Positions 24,101 through 50,800 of a stretch of 64,000 nt of DNA are shown piece after piece. Source of the DNA: Triplophysa rosa (taxonomy: Eukaryota; Chordata; Actinopteri; Cypriniformes; Nemacheilidae); the NCBI RefSeq assembly GCF_024868665.1, contig NC_079898.1, positions 12,188,124-12,252,123 on the forward strand, given 5' to 3'. The stretch's first letter is position 1. Every line of letters begins with the position of its first letter. The notes under the pieces are model-generated. The model searched no databases and was not told the origin of the DNA. It saw nothing but the letters and a program-made list of their open reading frames with translations. The position numbers were made by a program, and so were the translations under genes.

Positions 24101-26023
24101 AGGGGCGCCGCACAAGGGGGGGGCGCCATTGTGCCAAATATTAGTTAAAGATTTTTTTAAATAAAACGTTATAAATAATAGAAAATATAGCGAAAAAAGT
24201 AATTATATAAAACGTTTTAGTTGAACTTTTGTCTAGCATTTTAAACGAGCTTCAACAAATATATTTTATTTAAATCAAGTTATTATGTCAAGCACTCCCT
24301 CTGTGACAGACACATGACCAAATGGATCGAGCAAAGAAACGAGGCGCAGAAAAGAACAAGAAAATTAAAAACAAGTAAATTGACAAGTAAAATCAAGACA
24401 ACAATCAAAAACAAAAACAATGTCCAATGTGGATAAATTTCTATTGGTATATCATTTCATCTCTGTAAATCTGTAAAAGTTATTTAACGTTGCCTGAGAG
24501 GTAGGCTATAGTTCATATCATAGTATATGATATATTAACGTATCAATTCACCTCCACATATCTCTGTCGCTTGTCAAATAAATCTATGTTTGTGAATGAG
24601 CTTTACATTTGGGAGAGTCTGAGAAGGTTGTTAAAGCTGTTAAGTCTCCCACTATCATGCATATAAGCTAGTTGTTGGGCTCTTCATTGAACGTCAGACG
24701 CATCTGACCCATACGACGCGAGCTGTGCAGTTTGAACGTCAGGCCCGTGTTCTTCATATAACGGGAGCAGATGCGTCTTCTGCAAACAGCACGAGCTGAT
24801 GCTCTTCTCCATATACAGAGCACTGGGAGATTGCGTGAGGACAGTGAAACAGCGATTGACAATGATTGACAGGATGACAGAGACAGGAGCGCGAAAGAAC
24901 GTTTGTTAATAAAAAAATGACAATTTCTTCGTTCAATGTAAGTGAGTTTGTCTTTGTATTACTTTAATGATGTTTAATGAATATAAACCACAAACTTAAA
25001 AAAAAAGAAAGTAAGGGGAAAATCCAAAGATCTTTTATTTATATGTGTTAGGCTAAATGTATGTTATTCATCTTATTTCGTTTTTCAATAAAGATTTAAT
25101 TATAAAGTTTCAGTAAAAGTATGTTTGACAGGTTACTGTTTTATTGTTGTGTTTTCATTAAATATTTATGAACCACAAACTAAGCATTAAAGTAAGTGGG
25201 GAAAAAACAAAGACCTATTGTTTATTTGTGTTATACAACGCGAGTATATCATGTCATACGTCTTATTCATTTTGATAATAATGAATAATGTTAATAATAC
25301 ATTTTGTTGAAAGAAAAGGAATAATCTAAATGTCTAACTTTGAAGATCAAAATAAGTTTATTATTCACTGGGCACATTTCCTCACCAGCACATCTCTAAT
25401 GGGCTACAACTCGATTGCTACTTATATTTGGGATATTTAAAGAAGTTTTATTGTTTAAAACTGGACAAGGTATTTGGCTAAATGTCAAAATTCTAGAATA
25501 TATAAGTGTAACCCACTTTTAAAATAATACAATAAATACCCTTATGTGGGGTTTTATTTAGTTATTATAAGCAAAAGTTAAAATTAAATCCAATTTTATC
25601 CAAGTAATCGAAAAAACAATCGTCCGATTATTCAATTATCAAAATAATTGTTAGTTGCAGCCGTAATTTATTGTGTATGTCTGAGCATTAACTTTATGTA
25701 GCCTACTTTTACTACTTTTTACTCCATTGTTTTATTAGTTTTCAGATGTGTTATTTATCTTTTCAGAATTGTGTATCTGTTACACTGTGAAGCAGTGTTT
25801 CTGTAAAAGTGTTTATTTAAAAGGAAACCTTTATGCTTCTGTTATGCAAATCTGATTGTCACCTTCACGTGATTTAAAATACAGTATAACTAAAATGACT
25901 CCAAAGGTAATATACAACTTGTCTACGGATTTTTTATGTGTGTTTTCTATATTAGGGTGGCGGATGGGGGGGGCGCCAAAACCGATCTCGCCTACCCCTC
26001 CGAAAATGTGCTGTTGCGCCCCT
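24101..26023. mobile_element. hAT-like element with AGGGGCGC ends, ~1.9 kb
   Basis: The left end AGGGGCGCCGCACAA and the inverse of the right end AGGGGCGCAACAGCACA pair imperfectly, and GGGGGGCGCC recurs inside each end. No exact 8-bp duplication was found, so boundaries are approximate. The interior is AT-rich; at 25560-25665 it carries a second hAT-type terminal fragment (AATAATTGTTAGTTGCAGCC). There is no intact transposase. Confidence 0.5.
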
Positions 26024-26039
26024 GCATTGTAAACGCTTG

Positions 26040-26198
26040 TAAATGCAGAGCAATGAAAATATAAAGAGTATCGTATATGGCGTGGGGTGTGGCTAGACGG
26101 CTCATGACGCAACCAACGCACCGCCCCCAGCGTCTGCTCAGGTGTGTGCGCTGGAGGACCATTGCAGAGCTGCGGGAAGATCTGAGGGGAACACGGTC
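26040..26198 (+). promoter_or_regulatory. adss2: adss2 proximal promoter / 5' UTR
   Basis: This short GC-richer stretch lies between the end of the hAT-like element and the adss2 ATG; it contains CCGCCCCC (a GC-box-like sequence, about 26121) and no TATA box. The coding frame stays open upstream to a GTG at 26142, but the first ATG in frame is 26199. The transcription start is unknown. Confidence 0.4.
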
Positions 26199-41915
<15,717 letters not shown>

Positions 41916-42620
41916 GATGCTGCTCAACCTGCATGTAGCACCGGCTGATCCCTCTGGGTGGTGCTCTGGATTCATCAGGAGTCAGGACCTTACAGTATGC
42001 CGGGGACATGATGCCTCACACGTCTCTTCTTCCACCTCACTACAGGTTCTCTGTGGCAAGAAGGTTGGATGCTCCATCATTCTGTGTGCTTGAGATATCA
42101 TCTCGCATCTCTTTGAAAGCCTAGATACTTTTTGTTGGCAGCACTGAACTATTTCTCCTCTAGTATGGGCATCTTGAATTTTTAAGCTGTATATGTGCTA
42201 CAACAGTCAGACATCAGCAGTGATGCATATTGTTGTTAAACTTAGTTAGATATCAGTTTTTCACACATGTTGAGTAAAATAATTACGTATACATGTTATA
42301 TATTTTTCTTTTATCATACAAGAATCAACTGTTTTTCAATGTGTACTACTGTACCACACTTTGTCCTTGTTTTAATGGACTGTATGGTTGATTTGTTCAT
42401 GTATAAAAGCGGTTTTTAAAAGAGGATTTGAATATTTCTTCTCCATAAAAATGAATAGTTCGGCTTCTGGGATTTTAAATGAGATGTTAAATGCAATACG
42501 ACTTTAAAATGTAACATAATAGTGTTTTCTATTTCTAAAAAAGCAGTTTATCAAATCATTTTCAGATTTTAAATCACTAAAAATAGTAATAGGAATAAAC
42601 ATTTTCAAGACATGGAAGCA
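41916..42620 (+). other. adss2: adss2 3' UTR with candidate poly(A) signal
   Basis: AATAAA at 42594-42599 would give a 3' UTR of about 0.7 kb. Another AATAAA occurs at about 43455. No alternative terminal exon was seen. Confidence 0.45.
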
Positions 42621-42962
42621 TGCAAGATGTTTCCAGGGAGTCATGTAATATTGTGCATTTATATGAATGTATGGATAAAGTTTCTATTGTTCCCTAATAA
42701 CCCACAGCTCAAATTACTTTGTAAATGGTGAGAATCATTGTTACCATTTCGTGCAACAAGCATATTACATCAACTTTAATGAATAACATGAGGAAATAAT
42801 GGGATGTTTGATTTTCAGAATGGATTGTTAAAGTATAGATAGACAAAAATGAATTATGAGACATACGACACACTGTAAACATCGTTGGTAGCAGCAGTTG
42901 AATGTAAGAACCACCGTTACGTGTTAATATTAAAGAAAGCTACTGTATTGTTCTGAAACCAT

Positions 42963-43380
42963 CTTAAACAGATAGTTAATACAAAAATGAAAAATCGTTC
43001 ATCTTTTACTCACCCTCAGGTTGTTTCAAACCTGTATAAATGTCTTTGTTCCAATGAACACAGAGAAAGATATTTGGAAGAATGTTAGCAATTTTCAGTC
43101 TAGTACACATCATGTACTACCATAGTAGGAAAAAAAATTGTTGAACACATAATGAGATATTTTGAAGAATATAGGAAAACAAAGAGTTCTCAGGCACCTT
43201 TGACTACCATTTAATTCTTCCTACTATGGTAGTCAATGAAGTCCCGGAACTGAAAATGATTAACATTCTTCGAAATATCTTTCTTTGTGTTTATATTTAT
43301 ATTTTATACAGGTATGAAATTACATGAGTGTGAGTAAATGATGACAGAATTTTCATTTTTGGATGAACTAGCCCTTTAAA
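42963..43380. mobile_element. GATAGTTCACCC-type MITE copy with an internal rearrangement
   Basis: It starts CTTAAACAGATAGTTAATAC and ends TTGGATGAACTAGCCCTTTAA, with TACTCACCCTCAGGTTGTTTC and GAGTAAATGATGACAGAAT inside. It is about 100 bp longer than other copies because a pair of TACTACCATAGTAGGA / TCCTACTATGGTAGTCA words forms an extra inverted repeat in the middle. Confidence 0.75.
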
Positions 43381-46074
43381 ATCGTTCGTTATTCCTCACA
43401 AACTGTTGTCCCAGTGTTTTATTTTAGTCACATTCCCAATACGGCACTTTCCAATAAACAAGTAATATAGGGAAAAGTGTGCCTTGTCAATACAGATAAT
43501 GAAACTTGAATACTTTATATTTTATGATATTTATCAATTAACCTCAACATTTGACTTTTAAAGGGCATTCCTGCAATTGCCATTTGCCAAAAGTGTTAGT
43601 TTATCCACAGTGATGCTGTGTTCAATGAATGCTGTGCTGTAAAAAGCTTTTGTAAATGACCCAGAATGATACCTGTTTTAACTGGCAGAAACCGGCTCAG
43701 TTTTTGATTTATGATGCTGTGATGCTTCAAATTTTCTGTTTCATTCTTCACAACGATGATGTAACCTGTTTATTTGTTCAGCAACATCTATTACACCTCA
43801 TTATCATGTATTTCCATAACACTTCCACTGAATGAAATACATCTAGTAGCTATTAGAGTACTACAATAGTCCCGGACAGTTGCAACATTCAGATTACATT
43901 TTGGTTCATATGAAAGGTATGATTGCGCAAAATATGAGATTTCCGTTCTTTATGGTGTATTGTGTTGCTGCTGATTGAGTTTTCATGTGTGTATTTATAC
44001 CGAATACAAAGCCATATTTCCTGGATCTTATTGTTACTGTATACGGTGGTGTTTAGGGGTGGGTTTGCATGTTGATTTATGGGAGGACGTCAGTCACTTT
44101 GTAATTAAAAAACACTTTCGGATGAATGTCAGACACCTGTCATGAGACTCAAGTTAATAAATTAACATGGTGTGGAATATTTTCACTTTTTGTCTTTGTT
44201 CAGTTATTAGTGATATTAAATTTTAATCATGTCATGTCGAAAAAAGAAGCATCATGTATCTGTACAAAACCCTTTGTATCGTTGTGGTGGAAATTTGATG
44301 TTCAATGTTTTGTCACCAGGGGGAGACATTTACCTTGTAAAAAGCGATGAGTATCGATACGCAACAAGCCTTGATCATACGGCGCTGAAAGTGTGAGATT
44401 TAACCAAGAAACACACCGCGGTGTTTGCGTGATGATGCGTAATTATTGTCAACTAACAAAGACTCACAAACCTCATTTAAGGACAATGTTTTGTATTTTA
44501 TTATCATTATTATTAATAACATAATCTAGTAGCTATAATATAATATGTTGTGGTGTTGCTAGATATTAATTAGTGAAAGAGATTACATTCGTGGACTAGT
44601 TTTTGTACGAATTTAAATGTTAATTTAAGACAACATCCAGTTTATAATGTTAAAACTGGCGTATTGAGCAAGAACGATTCAACATTCTACCATGAAAGAA
44701 AATAAATCTTATTAATATGCTAAAATAATGTAGTTTTATCTTTGTATTGATCATCGGAATCAGTCCTTGCGCTCGAGTGAACAAAACGCAACAATAAACA
44801 CATTCAATTTGGGCAAACATATTTTATAGATTTCATATTTCTATTTTGATAGTTTTTTACTATTACTATTTCTGTTTTTAAACACTTAAAATGTTTGGGT
44901 TATGTACAAATAAAACAAGATTCTTTGTATATTTTACATATAAATAATGCATGAAAAAGTGTATAAAGTAAAATATTTTTACAATGATGCATAATTGTAC
45001 TGTAAATGCAAAATATGTAACAAAATAAACAAAATTAAGAAGACAATAAAAACACAATTAAACAGAAATCATTGAAAACATTACAATGGTTATCAAAGCA
45101 GTACATGTAAAACATTTAACACAAATAACCATTTATATTTAAAATGAGATGAAATAGCTTATAAACAGGTTCAGAAATGTGTTTTTAAAGAGTGAAGGAG
45201 GCACTGACTTCATCAGTTTCTAGTATGAAGGAGAGAAGCAGAGATCTTATCATTCTCACCATAGTCATCACCTCCTACTTCATCGCACATATGTGTACAT
45301 TTATATCCAGACACTTTCATCAGCCAAACATTGAACTAACATATAGATCACGACTGTAAAAGCAAAAGCTTAGAGAGGGGCATTTAGAGTAACTGATGAG
45401 CACAGCTCTGAAGTTTTCAATAAGCACCCGCACAAACACTCCTCCATTCTGACCTGATGGTCTGGTGAGTGTGTGAAGAGAAGGTCAGAGGAGGGCCAGA
45501 TCTGTGTGCGTGTGTGATGGTGGGTTTGACACACTCATTAGAGCAGATGTGCTGCTGTTGCAGTGGCGGCTGCTACTTCCTCCTGGCTTGTGAACATGGG
45601 CAGCTGTTGAGCAAAGGGCCAACGTCTGCCTGATCCCTGACCTGACCTCAGCTCCGCCCCAACCCCCAGACCCTCCAATGGGGGCAGGGCCAGGAGCCTG
45701 CCAGATGGGGGTCGGCTGGGTTTCGGAAGGGGCTGTGTGTATTAGGGGGGTGTTTATGAGTTTAGAATAATGGCTGTTGCTTTTTAGGGGGAAACTTGTG
45801 GAGTTTGTGAATGTTTATATGTGGGGCATAAGGGTGGGGTTACTGTATGTGGAGAGGGAGGTTATGGACGCAACGCATGGCTCAGAAAAACATTAGCCTG
45901 TTGATTGTTGCAAGTGTTTGGGCTTTTGTTTTGTATTGCTTTAGCCAGGAAATCGTTTTTCTATGTGACAGTCCATATAATTATATCAGTGCACACACAC
46001 AAAACGTGATAATAATGCATAAAAAATGTTTGTATTTAATGATAAATACTGTATTGTGTTCTTAAATTGCATTG
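43381..46074. other. Gene-poor interval 1 between adss2 and zbtb18
   Basis: It is mostly AT-rich. The stretch 45380-45760 is clearly GC-richer and unique within the window (for example GGCTGCTACTTCCTCCTGG, TGACCTCAGCTCCGCCCCAA). It has no splice-linked frame and could be a regulatory element. The 74- and 72-codon frames nearby have no coding signs. Confidence 0.4.
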
Positions 46075-46416
46075 TTAGAGGTATAGTTCCCCCAAAAATA
46101 ACTGTTTTGTCATTTTTTACTTATTCTCTTGTCATTTTAAACCTGTGTGGCTTTCTTTCATCTGCAGAACACAAAAGAAGATATTCTGAAGAATGTTGGT
46201 AACCGAACAACGGCGGTACCCATTGACTTTCATTGGTTTTGTGTCTATACAATAAAAGTGAATGGGTACCGGCGTTGTACCCATTCAGTTGTGCTTCAAC
46301 ATATCTTCTTTCGTGTTCTGCAGAAGAAAAAAGTCATGCAGGTTGCAGGTTTGAAATGACAAGGGGGTGAGTAAATGATAACAACATTTTCATTTTTGGG
46401 TAAACTGTCGCTTTAA
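46075..46416. mobile_element. GATAGTTCACCC-type MITE copy
   Basis: It runs from GTATAGTTCCCCCAAAAATA to GGGTAAACTGTCGCTTTAA. AACACAAAAGAAGATATTC, CCATTGACTTTCATTGG and GAGTAAATGATAACAAC are in family order. Confidence 0.8.
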
Positions 46417-47598
46417 ATCCAAAACATCTGCTAGTATATTTTTCTATTATAATCCACATAATAATAATAATATTAGTGCATATGCAGCTAATGTTTGTAT
46501 TTTCTAATGATACTAAAAAAATCAAACTATGTGTCTTTATATTGTCTCCATTGATAAATCCAAAACATCTGTAACTCTACATTTGTTGGCAGATGATCTA
46601 CACACATGCTTAATGGTGATCGCTGCTGGTGAACTCAACACTTTGAAGCTCAATAAAAGTCCACACACATGCACACACTTACTCATCCAAGTGTCGCCCT
46701 CTTTAAATTTGTCGTCCACCCTGTAACAGTGGGAGTCTGCGGGCGGCTCTGCCTGGACATTTGCTTCTCTGTGTCTCCAGAGCGGACAGGTGTTGGCGTC
46801 AGCAGCGTCCAGACTCGTTTCTGCAGCTGCCGTGCTCGTCCACACATACGCTCACCTCCCCCAACTGACAGATGTAGCCACACCACCCAACAAGCTTTAT
46901 GGAGCCAGAGCTGTTTTGACTTTAAATATTTGCCCAGGAGGGATTGCCCTGTTTGGGCAAGGCTTGTAGCACTGCATGGCCGGGTGTAACAGGACAAGAA
47001 AACATGGAAGGGCCGACAAATAGGCAAGGCCTGCACAAACACATAAACCTGACGGCAGAACTGGAAGTCTGGAAGGGTGTGATGTGTTTATGGTCAGAGG
47101 TTTGGTCAACGTGTTATAGTGGGACACTTGAAAAAGTATAGGATCATTGTTGCTATGGAAACATAATATCAAGTCAAGTGGCATCTGCAAATACATGACG
47201 CTAAATCTTTGCACAGAACAAACGTTGTTTTACTAGACATTTTTGCAGATGTGTTTAACCATTTGTCCTGATGTCATTTTGATGGATCAGTTCCCCTTTG
47301 AAGTCAGTTCCCCTCAAGTTCACACAGGTGTCCTAGCAGAGGAACTATAGCATTTCTTCACAATAACTATTGATGTCAGTTTGTCAACCAGAAAGCGACC
47401 AAATACTCTTTGTGTTATTGTCTGTTGTTTGATATTATGAAACCTAATAAATGTTGTTTAAAACAAATTCCACTTGGTTTTACATTTTATTAGGCATCAA
47501 AAAGACATTTGCGTAGTTGACAAATAAACCGTACATGGTCCTATGGTGTGACAGCAAACATTTAGAAAACGAACGGTTGATAAATTCATTTTATATTG
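46417..47598. other. Gene-poor interval 2, with a GC-rich block at 46690-47050
   Basis: The block 46690-47050 contains overlapping small open frames on both strands (up to 119 codons) but no splice or homology support. It includes a CAGGAGGGATTGCCCTGTTTGGGC-like partial palindrome. It may be a regulatory element; nothing else is seen. Confidence 0.35.
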
Positions 47599-47866
47599 TT
47601 AAAGGAATAATTCACCTTCAAAATGAAAATTCTGTTATCAATTACTCTGATACCCTGTTGTCATTTTAAACCTGTGTGACTTTCTTCTGCAAAACACAAA
47701 AGAAGATATTTTGAAGAATGTGGGTGACCAAAACCGTTGGTCCCCATTGACTTGACTATTGTATGGACACAAAAGCAATTCTTTGCAGAAGAACGAGGTT
47801 TGAAATGACAAGCTGGAGTGCAAATAATGACAGAATTTTCATTTTGAAGGTAAACTATTCCTTTAA
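47599..47866. mobile_element. GATAGTTCACCC-type MITE copy
   Basis: It starts TTAAAGGAATAATTCACCTTC and ends GAAGGTAAACTATTCCTTTAA, well-paired ends with TTAA borders. It is shorter than other copies because of an internal deletion after CCCATTGACTT. Confidence 0.8.
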
Positions 47867-50800
47867 TATTTATATCTATAATACAAATAGCATAAGATAG
47901 ATGATTTATCTTCATTGTTATTGTTGTCTGAATATTTGCTGTCACACCATAGAACACATATTTTATACCATTATTTAAATATTTTAACCCGTTTATTATA
48001 GTTGTACCGTCAACTACCCATTAATTTTTTTCAAGTGTGACTTTCTGTACGTGAGAGATGAACTTTATGACCACAAAACCACCTACCACAAGTTGTGTGA
48101 CAATATCCAAAAACGAAAAGTTTTAATTATTCTATTTATTTGTTCTCATCTCCCAAAACCATTCATATTTCAAGTGCAAGAACTTTCAAAGGTGCCCTGA
48201 AAGCGAACGACAATCCAGCTAGATTCCCAGCCTCAGAAGGAGCGTTGAAGAAAGCATTTTGTCTCACCATCTGGGCTCGTACACTCCCTTCCCATTAAGA
48301 CACCACACTAAAGAGCAGGTACAATAATTGCGAGCGCCGGCCGACAGGAGCCCAACCAGCGTTACTTTCGCTTGTCCACAGACGGAGAGAGAGAGGGAGA
48401 AAGAAAACTTTTCTTGCACAGCAAATTCATCTTGCAACAGCTTCTAAAGATTGCCAAACAGATGCCAGTACAATTGCTTGCCTTTTTTCCTCTTCCCTCT
48501 GCAATCTAAGTATGGCGCCCATATGGCTGCAGCTGAAGGGAGTGATTGTTGGTATTGTTCACTTTGTCAGTGATCCTGGGTGATGCGGGAGCGCTAATGA
48601 TAATGCTGTGTGCAGATGTGTGTAGAGCGCCCGATGGTCCATTGAAGAGAACCCCTCTTCACTCATTCACCGTCTGTGGGACGCTTTATGTCAGGACGGG
48701 ACGGAGAGCTACGCCACACGCACCCAGCTGACGGTGTTCACGTGAGAAGAACGGGCGGGTTGAGTTGTTGGTGGGTTTTTGTGTTTAATGCATTCCGCAT
48801 ATTTCCACCAAGAAAGTGGATGAAACAAAACTATCCACAGAATGAGGAACTGAAATGAAGCAGGATTTCTGTTCAGATTAATCGCGGACACATACAGTAG
48901 TGGTGATCTGATCCGTTTGACCTCGGTCACAAGCCATTCAAAGGCCCTTAACACAAACCCTTCATTCACTGCAAACACAGCAGCAAATATTGTACAAATA
49001 CATGTTATTGAAACTCGAATAATCCAGAGGGTTTTTGGAGGACGCATCAATGTTAAACGTACATCCGTCCTCCTTCTGGATTTCTTTTCAGCTCCCTGCC
49101 AAGGTTGCTGTGCGGTGGTGGATAATGCGGCATTGTGAGAGGGAATGTGGCGCGTCGGCCGTGCCAGGTCCCACAGGCTGAGCCCACGTTCTCTCTTCCT
49201 AACCCAGTTCAGGATGTGCGCATTAATCCTGCGAGTCGGCCTCGGGCCACTCTGAGCTGCTGCAGGTTGGTGGCTGTCGGACCTCAGCAGTGCAGGGAAA
49301 GGTCGACATCTCGGACTGAGATGACAATGATCATCCTTGTACCTAAACTGGCTGGTGACAGAAATAAGCCAGCTTAAGAACACTACAGCCAAAAATGTAG
49401 ATCGAGTATATTTGCTGGTTTGGTACTTATCAGAGTTTCTTGTCTTTAATTTACATGGAGCAAGTCTATGGATGCCAACATGTGATCATGTGACCAGTGT
49501 GAATGCTACCCATCATATCTTCCCATATTGGTCAGTAAAACTTATCGAGTGTACCTATAAAATGATCATTGTACAAAGCCAGTTGTATTATTTATATTAT
49601 ATTACATTGAAACCTGTTATTGCACTTCTCAGGGCATTACCTCCTGATGATGATGAACCACTTTATTTTTCCTTTTAAGACGCTTTGGATAAAATGCCTA
49701 AATGTGTTAATGTATATTTTGGCCATTTGTATTCATCATATTTTAAGTATGTTTCTACAAATGCATGCATGTGTCTTGTATGAGTTAGTGTATGATGAGG
49801 TATGGCATGCTGTTTTCCTATGTCACTATGTGTGTTCTTGGTGTGGAGCTTTAAGCACGCGTGTAAAGGGTTTGTGAGCCCTGCTGAGTCACACGTTTGT
49901 GATAGACAGGTGTGGGGTCTCAGTATGACTGTTACAGATGGGCTATACAACACCGGGAAGCACAAGGCTTTACTACTACACACTTCATCCATAAACATAC
50001 ACAGTTACCTGAAGGTGTTTTACAGGGTGTGTGTCATGTTCAGGTCATTGGTGACAATGGTTCTAAGATCACGATGCTTTTGCGAAACGCAGCCCTGGAA
50101 AGTAAGAGCACCTTGTGATGCTGCGTGCTATTACTGTAATATTATACAGCTTTGTCAATTTTATGTACCGCAGTTTTTCAGAGCAAAAAAGTTCTGATCT
50201 GATACACTATCAACAGTGTTTGGAAAAGCACCCAATTCTACTATTTAGTAGCAGTCAGAAAGCAGATACATAAACATAAGAATTCATGAACCAAAATTCA
50301 ATGTGCAAATTTTTGATGCACATTTGTGATATCTAGGGCATTTTTGTCACTTTGGTGGCATTTTTCCTTTCTGACTGTGTTGCTCATATTCTGTATGTGA
50401 TTCCAGTTCTATTCAGGTAATTTAAGGAATAACCTACATCTTATATACAGTATGTAACTATTTAATCATTTTAAGTACAGTGTGTTAACCTGATAATGTC
50501 TGCATTTGATCTTATGAATTGGGTACCTATGAACTCTGTATAATACATATTGTAGTTTTTAGCCAGACCTTTTTTATTGTAATACATAACCAGATGTATA
50601 AATACAGTGCCTGCCTGACCTCATAAGGTCACAGAGGAAAACTGCTGATTAGCTGCTGACTAAATCCTGCCAAGAGCCCCTATCAACATCCCACGCCCTG
50701 CTGCCCACTTATCTACAGTGGGCAGAAGTGATATCAACAGCTGGTTCAGGGAGAAAGAGACAGCCAACTAAACGTGCCACATCCACATCATGTGTCTGAA

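Larger units (their letters stand above)
21781..26039. other. Intergenic region between the desi2 and adss2 promoters
   Basis: The two genes are divergent, about 4.8 kb apart. The interval holds a decayed MITE (about 22075-22270), a short SINE/LINE-tail fragment at about 23270-23310 (CATTACATTTATGCATTTGG), and a hAT-like element at about 24101-26023. The remainder is AT-rich, with no exon or RNA gene that I can support. Confidence 0.6.

Noticed and set aside
26142..26198. Upstream start of adss2
   Set aside because: The codon at 26142 is GTG; the first in-frame ATG is 26199 and fits the family N-terminus length.
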